Shown here one piece after another: positions 60,301 through 64,000 of a DNA stretch of 64,000 nt (positions are counted from its first letter, which is position 1; each line of letters begins with the position of its first letter). Under the pieces are notes generated by a model, which was not told the DNA's origin, searched no databases, and saw nothing but the letters and a program-made list of their open reading frames with translations. Both the position numbers and the translations under genes were made by a program. Origin of the DNA: Parelaphostrongylus tenuis (taxonomy: Eukaryota; Nematoda; Chromadorea; Rhabditida; Metastrongylidae); assembly GCA_019055375.1 (NCBI GenBank), contig JAHQIW010000452.1, positions 62,001 to 126,000 on the forward strand, read 5' to 3'.

Positions 60301-60935
60301 AGTTCAAAGAAAGAGCTCTATCTGGCGAAAATTTGCGCGTCTGCAAAGCAAGCAACCTCCTCCTGTAGCAACGTCAAAAAAGGTCTTCTTCGAAAAAGGC
60401 CGATGTGGGGTTGTAGGCTCGAGTCTCCGCTTTCGAGTGGTCACTAACACTCCTATGAAAAGTTGCTCTCCAGCGAATGAGATCGATTTTCCATTTGTTC
60501 GCTCATAACCGACTCATATCAAATCTGGTACCGATACGCCAACTGCGGAGGAATGGAAGGCTTCGTGAGTGTTATGCGCAGGATCGAACCATTCACCATG
60601 TGTACGCTGCTGGGGCAGTACCTCTAACCAGTGCGTCACGAGCGTTCCTAGAAATTATAACCCTTGCGGGGTCGCGGACCCACGGCCTCTGCGTCTATAT
60701 CGTTCAACGTGTTGCGTCTGACTATGGCAGACGCCATTAGACGCCACTGCCAGGCACAACACGCTGGAGGATAGAGACGCAGAGGCCGTGGGTCCGTGGG
60801 TCCGCGGTCGCGTAAAGGTTAATCTCCAATGCAAATCAGAAGTAAGAGTACCTGCCACGATCCAACACCACTGACGCAGGATGTGAGGGAGAATACGGAT
60901 TCTCGGCTATCGGCTCTGACTAGCTGAGATTTCAT
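26789..60935 (-). CDS. clip-1: CLIP-170 family microtubule plus-end tracking protein (gene 1, ~32 exons)
   Basis: Spliced gene on the minus strand. Exons, high to low coordinate: 60852-60935, 58383-58532, 55131-55258, (54186-54222 tentative), 53767-53907, 53587-53682, 53395-53526, 52650-52706, 50374-50478, 50122-50267, 49566-49687, 45226-45405, 44504-44645, 42550-43013, 41745-41882, 41457-41572, 40333-40420, 39602-39714, 38719-38836, 37633-37745, 37184-37301, 35519-35622, 35305-35401, 34148-34233, 33968-34085, 33823-33885, 33574-33690, 32991-33055, 32794-32932, 32592-32686, 27611-27710, 27240-27336, 26789-26856. Intron phases agree throughout except in two exons with one-base losses. Domain order (CAP-Gly, CAP-Gly, Ser-rich, coiled coil, two CCHC knuckles) is that of CLIP-170, and the total of about 1,300 residues is close to the vertebrate protein. 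Known family role: binding growing microtubule plus ends through CAP-Gly, and recruiting dynactin/LIS1 through the zinc knuckles. The symbol follows the nematode CLIP naming and is an inference from homology. Confidence 0.92.
26970..27135. repeat. GC-rich hairpin element
   Basis: Inverted arms with ccatggacgcaaccctctgc mirrored by gcagatggttgggtccat. Ends resemble ttaaccctt. Related to copies at 37352-37565 and 60657-60823. Lies in the intron between the last two gene 1 exons. Confidence 0.7.
27611..27710 (-). CDS. clip-1: Gene 1 exon: first CCHC zinc knuckle
   Basis: 100 nt, phase 2 to 0, with a TGTTGCAG acceptor. It ends [18 protein letters not shown] just before the intron, and the next exon supplies DC, completing C-x2-C-x5-H-x4-C. 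This is essentially the vertebrate CLIP-170 first knuckle (CDIC...H.TEDC). Known role: metal-binding knuckle at the C-terminal tip. The donor is GTTTTT inside a run of ten Ts, an odd but usable site. Confidence 0.95.
27914..28690. mobile_element. Long-inverted-repeat element (~0.8 kb family)
   Basis: The left end gttagacggcgacatatga with aagagtgtt..aacattcgaaagct is mirrored at the right by aagctttcgaatgactactg..attttttgtccag. The family recurs at 29855-30525, 31555-32482, 35955-36715, 45826-46560, 51490-52385, 56120-56595, 57060-57760 and 59715-60515. Confidence 0.72.
29855..30525. mobile_element. Long-inverted-repeat element
   Basis: Same ~0.8 kb family: gagtgttggtaatcattataaagctt on the left, caagctttcgaatgaatacc on the right. 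In the large gene 1 intron. Confidence 0.65.
30620..30775 (+). repeat. tRNA-like SINE copy
   Basis: gtcggtggtgcaacggctag (A-box-like) and gggtttgtatcccggc (B-box region) precede the tail gcacagcactccacatta...ccaccgc shared with the copies at 1-130 and 52.8 kb. Confidence 0.7.
31190..31395. repeat. Divergent tRNA-like pair
   Basis: Left minus-strand arm (ggttaacccgcacttcac...taaccactgcagtgc) and right + arm (cagtgcagtggttagctcgc...aggttcaactcccgt) facing outward. Confidence 0.66.
31555..32482. mobile_element. Long-inverted-repeat element, well-preserved copy
   Basis: The left arm from ttccgttatcggggaatgg through gagtgttggtaatcattcaa and the right arm through gctttcgaataattactaac to ttcccggataacgga are inverted copies roughly 200 bp long. 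Ends about 110 bp from exon 32592-32686. Confidence 0.75.
32592..33055 (-). CDS. clip-1: Gene 1 last coiled-coil exons before the zinc knuckles
   Basis: Exons 32991-33055 (65 nt, 0 to 2), 32794-32932 (139 nt, 2 to 0) and 32592-32686 (95 nt, 0 to 2). The middle one reads [20 protein letters not shown] and then [16 protein letters not shown], a very regular heptad stretch. The last reads [20 protein letters not shown]. It ends in phase 2, and the zinc-knuckle exon 4.9 kb further on starts in phase 2, so the two can join directly. A small exon in the large repeat-filled intron could still be missing, because the vertebrate protein has an additional conserved stretch before the first knuckle. Confidence 0.88.
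33150..33480. repeat. Divergent tRNA-like pair
   Basis: Left arm minus (tctgggttgcgaaacattcg...cacaccaccgaga-like), right arm + (cctcggtgatgtagtgacat...gagggttcaactcgc). Lies between gene 1 exons 33574 and 33055. Confidence 0.62.
33574..34233 (-). CDS. clip-1: Gene 1 coiled-coil exons 34.2-33.6 kb, one GC donor
   Basis: Exons 34148-34233 (86 nt, 0 to 2), 33968-34085 (118 nt, 2 to 0), 33823-33885 (63 nt) and 33574-33690 (117 nt). The second, again 118 nt like the duplicated exons further up, ends CAGGAG|GCGAGT, so its intron starts with GC rather than GT. The length, phase and strong flanking exons make this a likely GC-AG intron. The third ([19 protein letters not shown]) may end six bases earlier at GTAAAG; both choices keep frame. 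The fourth reads [20 protein letters not shown] and then a basic/acidic helix. Confidence 0.86.
34620..35215. mobile_element. Mariner-derived MITE
   Basis: Same inverted ends and interior as 2503-3085 (gcgcgcaagattagtggagct is the HTH remnant). Lies between gene 1 exons 35305 and 34233. Confidence 0.7.
35305..35622 (-). CDS. clip-1: Gene 1 coiled-coil exons 35.6 and 35.4 kb
   Basis: Exon 35519-35622 (104 nt, phase 0 to 2) reads [20 protein letters not shown] and then [15 protein letters not shown]. Exon 35305-35401 (97 nt, phase 2 to 0) reads [20 protein letters not shown]. The first has a near twin of identical length and phase in gene 2 (19736-19839), sharing AETDLR.K.EE, which is the clearest sequence link between the two genes. 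TTTTGCAG and TTGTCTAG acceptors and GTAGGT and GTATGG donors support both. Confidence 0.9.
35955..36715. mobile_element. Long-inverted-repeat element
   Basis: Left arm with gttagacggcaacaaatga and aatcattcaaaagcat; right arm with gattttgaatgattactaac and ttttttgtccagcga. Confidence 0.68.
36765..37105. repeat. Divergent tRNA-like pair
   Basis: Left minus arm (gaattgaaccagcatttcac...accactacgctacag) and right + arm (ggtggtcttgatggtgtagt...gaatgtttcgcat), with the cgatat...ggtttggtctggtaagc centre also seen at 17.7 kb. Confidence 0.66.
37184..39714 (-). CDS. clip-1: Gene 1 repeated exon pairs (113+118 nt, twice)
   Basis: Four successive exons: 39602-39714 (113 nt), 38719-38836 (118 nt), 37633-37745 (113 nt), 37184-37301 (118 nt), phases 0-2, 2-0, 0-2, 2-0. 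Each pair totals 231 nt or 77 residues, exactly eleven heptads. The phase-2 member of each pair opens with a short Leu-Arg/Glu-Glu/Asp-Lys-Leu motif (LRDKL, LEEKL). The donors GTGGGT at 39601 and GTTTCT at 37632 were chosen because they give phase 2; other nearby GTs break the frame. The pattern suggests growth of the rod by unit duplication. Confidence 0.88.
37352..37565. repeat. GC-rich hairpin element
   Basis: Ends ttaacc.../...ggttaac. Inner arms include ggtctgctccacctcctc mirrored by gaggaggtggagcagacc. Sits between gene 1 exons 37633 and 37301. Confidence 0.75.
38085..38385 (-). mobile_element. tRNA-derived SINE
   Basis: Good copy of the ~310 bp family. On the minus strand the head is GCGCATGTGGCGCAGTGG with B box GGTTCGATCTCGCGC. 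Followed immediately by a diverged second copy (38398-38700). Confidence 0.8.
38398..38700 (-). mobile_element. tRNA-derived SINE, diverged tandem copy
   Basis: Head-to-tail behind the previous copy and abutting exon 38719-38836; its tRNA-like head lies within 20 bp of the donor of that exon. Confidence 0.68.
38940..39255. repeat. Divergent tRNA-like pair
   Basis: Left arm (minus) with gggagacgaacccgcgtttc, right arm (+) with aacgcgggttctactcccgc. The two arms are near mirror images and face outward. Confidence 0.75.
40333..41882 (-). CDS. clip-1: Gene 1 coiled-coil exons 41.9-40.3 kb
   Basis: Exons 41745-41882 (46 codons, [20 protein letters not shown] at its start), 41457-41572 (116 nt, phase 0 to 2, [20 protein letters not shown]) and 40333-40420 (88 nt, phase 2 to 0, [20 protein letters not shown]). 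All are flanked by TTTCAG or TTCAG acceptors and GT donors (GTCAGC, GTACGT, GTGAGA). The 41.4-41.57 exon could be closed by an earlier GTTGTA donor, but GTACGT fits the phase of the next exon. Regular heptads continue with no other recognisable domain. Confidence 0.9.
40895..41340 (+). mobile_element. tRNA-derived SINE, + orientation, degraded
   Basis: The later part (41155-41335) matches the SINE body in reverse relative to 3290-3595 (gatagcagcactgattcgat, gagtcattgtggaggcc, gcgcaccccctcaggg). Confidence 0.55.
42155..42350. mobile_element. Short foldback copy
   Basis: Arms around tagagcccgatacacgtgttt are mirrored, with ends tatctgaaaaatatttttcag and aaagacatctcaaaataa. A deleted relative of the 4.2-10.8 kb family. 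Confidence 0.6.
42550..45405 (-). CDS. clip-1: Gene 1 coiled-coil exons, including the 464-nt exon
   Basis: Exons 45226-45405 (60 codons, phase 0 to 0), 44504-44645 (142 nt, 0 to 1) and 42550-43013 (464 nt, 1 to 0). The first reads [20 protein letters not shown] and closes [10 protein letters not shown]; the second reads [20 protein letters not shown]. The third is the longest exon of the gene (about 155 codons), contains [20 protein letters not shown] and ends [10 protein letters not shown]. All three show long heptad runs rich in E, K, L and Q with no helix-breaking prolines. Phases agree exactly across both introns. Confidence 0.92.
43195..44145. repeat. Divergent tRNA-like pair split by a mariner-derived MITE
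   Basis: The left arm 43195-43290 (minus) and right arm 44030-44140 (+) belong to one palindromic pair. Between them a mariner-derived element (43352-43945) has inserted, so the pair is older than the insertion. Confidence 0.66.
45526..45800 (+). mobile_element. tRNA-derived SINE
   Basis: Head gtgtggcgtagtggttaaaa and gatggctcgatcccatctc, then the family body to gagagctttaccctt. Opposite orientation to the gene. Confidence 0.7.
45826..46560. mobile_element. Long-inverted-repeat element
   Basis: Left gttagacggcacggttcgaa; right aagcttttaagtgattatca..gttcagcga. Same family as 31555-32482. Confidence 0.64.
46829..47520 (+). mobile_element. Two tRNA-derived SINE copies
   Basis: 46829-47096 and about 47290-47520, both with tRNA-like heads on + (gcgcagtggttagaggtgtc in the first). 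Short frames overlapping them are not coding. Confidence 0.6.
47598..47690 (-). CDS. Possible further gene 1 exon, frame unresolved
   Basis: A strong donor (TTTTC|GTGAGT) closes a stretch whose last part reads [17 protein letters not shown] in one frame, which looks like coiled coil. Upstream that frame meets a stop before any good acceptor, while another frame ([13 protein letters not shown]) is open there. It may be a third one-base break, an unusual acceptor, or chance. Flanking confirmed exons (49566 and 45405) are both in phase 0, so the gene model works without it. Confidence 0.3.
49566..49687 (-). CDS. clip-1: Gene 1 coiled-coil exon with a second one-base frame break
   Basis: Length 122 nt, again one short of a multiple of three. 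The 5' part reads [20 protein letters not shown] and then ADKEL in the incoming frame. The 3' part reads [15 protein letters not shown] in the frame required by the GTAACG donor. The switch is near 49613-49620. The 3' half is a clear coiled coil ([10 protein letters not shown]). As in the previous exon, loss of one base either in the read data or in the genome is the simplest reading. Confidence 0.78.
49740..50040. repeat. Divergent tRNA-like pair
   Basis: Left minus arm with gtggagtcgaacccgcatct, right + arm with ggtggccttggtggtgcagt. Lies between exons 50122 and 49687, which are the two frame-broken exons. Confidence 0.66.
50122..50267 (-). CDS. clip-1: Gene 1 coiled-coil exon with a one-base frame break
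   Basis: Length 146 nt where phase 0 to 0 flanks demand a multiple of three. The first part reads [12 protein letters not shown] in the incoming frame. The remainder reads [19 protein letters not shown] and ends [11 protein letters not shown] in the outgoing frame, which resembles the CLIP-170 rod around its VEDLQFRVEEES segment. The break lies near 50226-50232, at an A/T-rich run. A missing base in the assembly or a real one-base deletion would both explain it; both halves look normally conserved, which favours an assembly indel. Confidence 0.82.
50374..50478 (-). CDS. clip-1: Gene 1 exon: start of the coiled coil
   Basis: 35 codons, phase 0 to 0, with a TTTAG acceptor and a GTAGGA donor. 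It begins [20 protein letters not shown], which lines up residue for residue with the opening of the vertebrate CLIP-170 rod (ALKEK..H.EQ...ERD.ER in my recollection). This is the best single indicator outside the CAP-Gly and zinc regions that the gene is a true CLIP-170 rather than another CAP-Gly protein. Confidence 0.93.
51490..52385. mobile_element. Long-inverted-repeat element
   Basis: Left gagtgttagtaaccacttga; right tctttt.cgaatcttttactaacac and gagatcggtttttcgcttgt. Between exons 52650 and 50478. Confidence 0.66.
52650..53526 (-). CDS. clip-1: Gene 1 exons: Ser/Arg-rich segment after CAP-Gly 2
   Basis: Exons 53395-53526 (44 codons) and 52650-52706 (19 codons) encode a basic, Ser-rich stretch that includes [20 protein letters not shown] and [16 protein letters not shown], then [19 protein letters not shown]. 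In vertebrate CLIP-170 the equivalent Ser-rich block strengthens lattice binding and is phosphorylated. Here the RESLLS, RSSVTSS and QRSYS clusters are candidate phosphosites by inference. The donor used is GTATTT at 53394, chosen because it keeps phase 0 into the next exon; a GTTATA eight bases earlier would break the frame. Confidence 0.85.
52805..52919. repeat. Compact hairpin enclosing a tRNA-like core
   Basis: Inverted ends at 52805-52838 and 52885-52919 are almost perfectly complementary (34-35 bp, starting cccaatatgtggagtg). They enclose a 46-bp core that contains gggttcgaatcccggc, a B-box-like hairpin. Confidence 0.8.
53587..53907 (-). CDS. clip-1: Gene 1 exons: second CAP-Gly domain
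   Basis: Exons 53767-53907 (47 codons) and 53587-53682 (32 codons), both phase 0 to 0, encode the second CAP-Gly. It starts [15 protein letters not shown], continues [19 protein letters not shown], contains the intact GKNDGSVQ groove split by the intron, and closes with [20 protein letters not shown]. Aromatic and glycine positions match the family. A second CAP-Gly separated from the first by a short polar linker distinguishes CLIP-170/115 proteins from dynactin p150, which has one. The segment after the domain ([12 protein letters not shown]) begins the Ser/Thr-rich region. Confidence 0.96.
54186..54222 (-). CDS. clip-1: Tentative 37-nt linker exon between the two CAP-Gly domains
   Basis: Exon 3 ends in phase 2 while the second CAP-Gly exon must start in phase 0, so an exon of length 1 mod 3 is needed between them. 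The stretch behind the TTCTTCAG acceptor at 54223 is 37 nt, opens in the required frame and reads [12 protein letters not shown]. This is polar, as expected of the linker, and leads into FDIGDRV in the way that charged residues precede IGDRV in vertebrate CLIP-170. The donor (GTCTCT) is poor, and a better GTAA site just downstream would include a stop, so the call is tentative. Confidence 0.42.
54750..55060 (-). mobile_element. tRNA-derived SINE, good copy
   Basis: Nearly the same sequence as 38085-38385, with minus-strand A and B boxes at the high-coordinate end. Lies about 70 bp from the CAP-Gly exon 55131. Confidence 0.8.
55131..58532 (-). CDS. clip-1: Gene 1 exons 2-3: first CAP-Gly domain
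   Basis: Exon 58383-58532 (50 codons) and exon 55131-55258 (128 nt, phase 0 to 2) together encode a complete CAP-Gly domain. The diagnostic core [13 protein letters not shown] is present, and the segment [20 protein letters not shown] matches the family. The second exon supplies the closing strand with [14 protein letters not shown]. The GKNDG motif is the known groove that binds the C-terminal EEY/F of alpha-tubulin and EB proteins; here all five residues are intact. The 58383 exon ends on a strong GTGAGT donor and the 55258 boundary has a TTTCAG acceptor. The intervening 3.1 kb intron holds repeats only. Confidence 0.95.
57775..58010. repeat. Near-perfect palindrome of two tRNA-like arms
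   Basis: The arms run from gagtgatgtgcaaaacctt to gaatgcgtgctgt on the left and are mirrored by aacacgcattcctggaaaga to gcacatcactcttcatc on the right, about 85 bp each. Each carries a B-box-like element (cggattctagtcccgcc). Inner spacing is about 50 bp. Confidence 0.82.
58680..59075 (-). repeat. Dispersed repeat, second copy
   Basis: The longer and more G/C-rich member of the pair with 25730-26095 (shared gtcgccaccac, cacgatgaggcggtaaaccg). Confidence 0.6.
59108..59150. repeat. AT dinucleotide microsatellite
   Basis: Alternating a/t run with a few interruptions, about 40 bp. Confidence 0.9.
59188..59450 (+). mobile_element. tRNA-derived SINE
   Basis: Head ctcgtgtggcgcagtggtta on +, body to cactcactgacg; antisense to gene 1, in intron 1. 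Confidence 0.72.
60657..60823. repeat. GC-rich hairpin element, best copy
   Basis: Arms with gcggacccacggcctctgcg mirrored by cgcagaggccgtgggtccgt, ends cccttgcgggg and cgcgtaaaggtt. Just downstream of exon 1 in intron 1. A solo arm of the family lies at 35836-35872. Confidence 0.8.
60852..60935 (-). CDS. clip-1: Gene 1 exon 1, start codon and N-terminal tail
   Basis: The open frame begins with ATG at 60933-60935 and reads [15 protein letters not shown], a short Ser-rich tail of 28 codons ending at a GTACTC donor (CAG|GTACTC). An in-frame TGA lies ten codons upstream of the ATG, so this Met is the first available on this exon. It ends in phase 0 and joins directly to the CAP-Gly exon at 58532, which begins PGDRARID. 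No trans-splice acceptor immediately upstream was obvious. A further 5' non-coding exon or an alternative start higher up cannot be excluded. Confidence 0.78.
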
Positions 60936-61304
60936 CACTATAGTTACTTCGAAGAGCTCAAGGAATCAAAGCAATATACAGCTACATGCAAAACCACCGC
61001 CGCCCTGGATGCTAAAAATAAAATGAAGTGAAAAAAGACATCTTATAAAGCGATAACAACATTGAAATCACTCGAAATATCATGGACAAACACAATTATA
61101 CAAATAGTAGATCACGAGATTCAATCGATAAGCCCGAAAACACTGTGAATGGTGAAGAAAACCCGATGCTCTCGGGCTTATCAACGAAAAAAATGTGGTC
61201 TATTGATCGATATCGAAGTGAGTAGATAGTCCGCCTTGTGAATTACAATTGACAGAGTTAACGCGTTTTAGCGTAGAAAGAGTGGAGTACAGAAGACGAG
61301 CGTC

Positions 61305-61700
61305 GGTGGTGCAACGGTTTAGCACATGCTCCGGAAAGAGTAAGGTCTGGGTTCGAATCCCGGCTGAAGCAAACGTTTTTGCACACCACTCTACATCATT
61401 GACAGAGTTCTTAAGCAACTAGATCTATAACAATATAGTCCTTGAAGAATTGAGCGGTTAGAATAGCTGTCAGCTCAACTGGGTTTATAAAGCGAAATCG
61501 CATACCCGACCAAACCTGTCAAAGGTTGGTGGCTGATAGTTAACATTGAGATGTTGAAGAATGAGTGGTTGGGCAAATGTGCCTCGGTGGTGTAGTGGTA
61601 GAGCACGCGTCCCCCGGTTAGGACGAAACGCGGGTTCGATTCCCGCCTGAGGCCACGTTTTTGCTCATCACTCAATTCTCTTAGGTCTATGGAAAAAATC
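61305..61700 (+). repeat. Two tRNA-like SINE copies upstream of gene 1
   Basis: First copy 61305-61400 (gtgcaacggtttagc, ggttcgaatcccggc). The second, 61581-61653, is the best tRNA-like fold in the window: its seven-base acceptor strands GCCTCGG and CTGAGGC pair with one G-T, and the T-arm stem is GCGGG/CCCGC. The anticodon loop has eight bases and no clear identity, so I call it tRNA-derived rather than functional. Confidence 0.72.
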
Positions 61701-62099
61701 ATAACAATGCGAAATGCATTAAATACTATTAATTCTGAGTATTAACAATATAGTGATAATTCGGACAAAAACTAGCTAAAATCACAAAAAAATAAAAAGA
61801 AAAAAAAAAGAAAGAACAAGGCCGCCCATGGTATAATCAACGAGAAATTATTTCAGTCAGAAATTTTGCCATTAAACGATTCGTTAAGACGAAAAATACA
61901 ATAAAATAACAATAAACAGTGAATAAATAAGCGAATAAACAACAATAAATATCAAACAAACACAGCGAAAATTTAAGAAAAATGTATTTTGTTGTTCAAC
62001 AAACCTGCACAGTCGTAATATTTACACACTCAACTGAGTTTTTTTTGAAGACAAACAAAAACTCAGGAAACTGCTGGATTATGGAAAATCCAGAATGAA

Positions 62100-63260
62100 G
62101 GAAAAACTGAAGGCTTCCTGGATGCCGAAAAGGAAAGGGAAAAGGCCAGGAAAGCTAGACGGGAGACTTCTCGTCATAAAAAGTGAAAAGCTGGAAAACG
62201 AAGGAACTCCTGGATCGTAAAAAAAAAGAATTAAAAGCTGGAAAATCAAAGATTTCCTGGGTGGAAAAATCGATACAAAACTGAGAAAATTCTGGATTCC
62301 AAAAGGTCAGAAAAGCCGGAGGAGTGACTCCTGGATGGTAAAGGAAAGAATGAAAATCTGGAATACTGAAGGACTCTTAAGTCGAGAAAAAAGAAAATAT
62401 GGGAAACTAAGAGACTCCTGGATTGTGGAAAAAGTTGGAAAGGCTGGAAAACTGAAGGACTCCTGGATGGTGGAAAAGCCAGAAAAATGAAAACTGAAAG
62501 ACTCCTGGATCGCGAGAAACTCAGAAAAGCTGGCGAGAGGCTCCTGAATCGTATCAAGTGAAAAGCTAGAATACTGAAGGGCTCTTAGATCGCTAAGAAA
62601 AAGAAAAACAAGGAGAACTGACGGGCTCCTGGAATCGAAAGTTGGAAGAGCGAGCGACTCCTGGATCGCTAAAGAGAGGAAAAGCTGGAAAACCAAGGGT
62701 CTCCTGGACCTTGAAAAAAATCAGAGAAGCCGACGAGCTCCTCGAATGCTAAAAAAGAGCGGAAATATGGGAAATTGGGGGCCTCCTAGATGCCTAAAAA
62801 ACCATAGAAGACGGAGGAGGAACTCTTGCGTCTTAGAAAGTAAGAAGTTAGAATACTGAAGGGCTCTTAGATCGCAAAGAAAAGGAAATATGGAAAACTG
62901 ACGGGCTCCTGGATCTCGAAGAAGTCAGGGAAAAGAGCGACTCCTGGATCGCCAAAGAAATGAGAAGCTTGGAAACTGAGGGCCTCCTGGACCTTGAAAA
63001 ATTCAGAAAAGCCAAGGAGCCTCTCGAATGCTAAGGAAAAAAAGGAAATATGGAAACTGGGGGCCTCCTAGATACCGAAAAGGTCATAAAAGACGGAGGA
63101 GGGACTCGTGGATCTTAGAAAGTGAAAAGCTGGAATACTGAAGGATTCTCGGATCGCAAGGAAAGGAAAAGCTGAAGAATTGGGAGACTCCTGGAGCGTG
63201 GAAAAGTCGGAAAACGTGGAAAAATTGGGAGTTGGGGGTCGGATGAGGGGGGGGGGTTCC
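62100..63260. repeat. Purine-rich minisatellite with higher-order structure
   Basis: About 28 imperfect monomers of 36-46 bp, each starting near gactcctggat and continuing with A/G-rich sequence. From about 62579 the order of monomer variants repeats with a period near 283 bp (landmark ggctcttagatcgc at 62579 and 62862, diverged at 63143). Ends at a run of ten Gs (63247-63256). Confidence 0.88.
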
Positions 63261-63444
63261 TGGAGAGCCAGGCCGGCTCTCTCGGTGTGCAAATGAAGCT
63301 CCGGCAGTGACGGGTGAAGCTGAAGCAGTGGCTGCCGAACAAAGAAAATTCTTTGGCGCGTAATCAAATCAAAGATCACTCTGGGGACGACGCAAAATTA
63401 CACAACAACCGCGACGCCTGCGCTTCTTCAGATGTGCGCGGTGC

Positions 63445-63965
63445 GTGGGACGCGCATGGCGCGGTGGTTAGGGAGTTTGTCGCGCAGTTGCGCATGATTA
63501 TCGGTTGCGATTCCGTGCCCTGAGCTCACCCAGCTCACCATCTCTACAGTCGCAAATGATTAGGCTTGTATAGGACAGCACTCACTACTTGATAAGTGAT
63601 AGGTCACTACGAGTCATTGTAAGGGCCATATTACATTGAATCACCTCGAACAATGCTTGATGAGCCAGAAACATGGCGCATCGCTCAGAAAATGATCAAC
63701 GCCGGGAGTTCTATCCCTTATTTTAGCTCTATGGGACGCCGTAGCCAAGTGGTTCTGATGCTCGTCGCGGCGCGCGTGGAGCCGAGCGCCATCCTCCATC
63801 CTCTCCGGTAGTCAACAAGAACGCCCTATGGAGCGCCGAGAGTCAGGGCTATCCTCGAAATTACAGGGAGACTCGTTCAACCAGTATTCTACGACGTTCA
63901 AGAAGACGACGAAAAACGAATCGAATGTTAGAAGTAGTGGAATCCACTGATAGTGGAGAAACATT
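63445..63965 (+). mobile_element. tRNA-derived SINE followed by a Leu/Ser-tRNA-like SINE
   Basis: 63445-63720: head gcatggcgcggtggttaggg and the ~310 bp family body. 63729-63965: head gccgtagccaagtggttctg and the same body as 17190-17440. Confidence 0.68.
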
Positions 63966-64000
63966 TTAGCTCCATGTGGGCAGGAAGGGAGGCCGTGAGC

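Noticed and set aside
61581..61653. A possible functional tRNA gene
   Set aside because: Acceptor and T arms pair well, but the anticodon loop has eight bases with no clear anticodon, and many relatives exist as parts of repeats; treated as tRNA-derived.
62246..63379. Overlapping minus-strand open frames of 75-129 residues rich in Ser, Phe and Pro
   Set aside because: They are translations of the minisatellite; monomer length is not a multiple of three, several frames are open at once, and no splice or start context is present.
1..64000. CRISPR array, rRNA, operon of bacterial type or viral insertion
   Set aside because: No regularly spaced identical repeats, no rRNA blocks, no bacterial ribosome binding sites and no viral protein signature; the DNA is a nuclear eukaryotic locus.

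Overview
This is eukaryotic genomic DNA. Its two genes are rich in introns and both lie on the minus strand, embedded in a dense sea of short non-autonomous repeats. Exon boundaries follow the nematode pattern (acceptors ending TTTCAG or TTTTAG, donors GTAAGT or GTATGT). The density of tRNA-derived SINEs, foldback elements and mariner relics suggests a parasitic clade V (strongylid or hookworm-like) nematode. The nematode call is fairly firm; the exact group is an inference.

Gene 1 (about 60,935 down to 26,789) is a CLIP-170 / CLIP1-type microtubule plus-end tracking protein. It has a short N-terminus, two CAP-Gly domains, a Ser-rich segment, a very long coiled coil and two C-terminal CCHC zinc knuckles ending in an acidic/aromatic tail. 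I could chain about 32 exons, roughly 1,300 residues, with nearly all intron phases agreeing. Two neighbouring exons (50.1 and 49.6 kb) each lack exactly one base, one donor is GC, and the 45.4-49.5 kb stretch may hold further exons that I could not resolve.

Gene 2 (about 22,205 down to 1,753) lies downstream in the same orientation. It is a phase-consistent chain of 19 exons (about 676 residues) encoding a coiled coil and one C-terminal CCHC knuckle, with no CAP-Gly domain. Exon lengths, phases and one very similar exon (35.5 versus 19.7 kb) indicate that it is a partial tandem duplicate of the 3' part of gene 1. Its coil contains alternating exons of 113 and 109 nt; gene 1 has 113 and 118 nt pairs. 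The rod therefore appears to have grown by duplication of an exon pair.

The introns and flanks hold tRNA-derived SINEs of about 310 bp, Leu/Ser-tRNA-like SINEs, divergent pairs of tRNA-like sequences forming palindromes, foldback elements of 0.5-0.7 kb with 12-17 bp target duplications, inverted-repeat elements of 0.7-0.9 kb, GC-rich hairpins and mariner relics. Upstream of gene 1 is a purine-rich minisatellite (about 62.1-63.25 kb) with monomers of about 40 bp in a higher-order period of about 283 bp. No bacterial-type features, CRISPR arrays, rRNA or convincing functional tRNA genes were seen.
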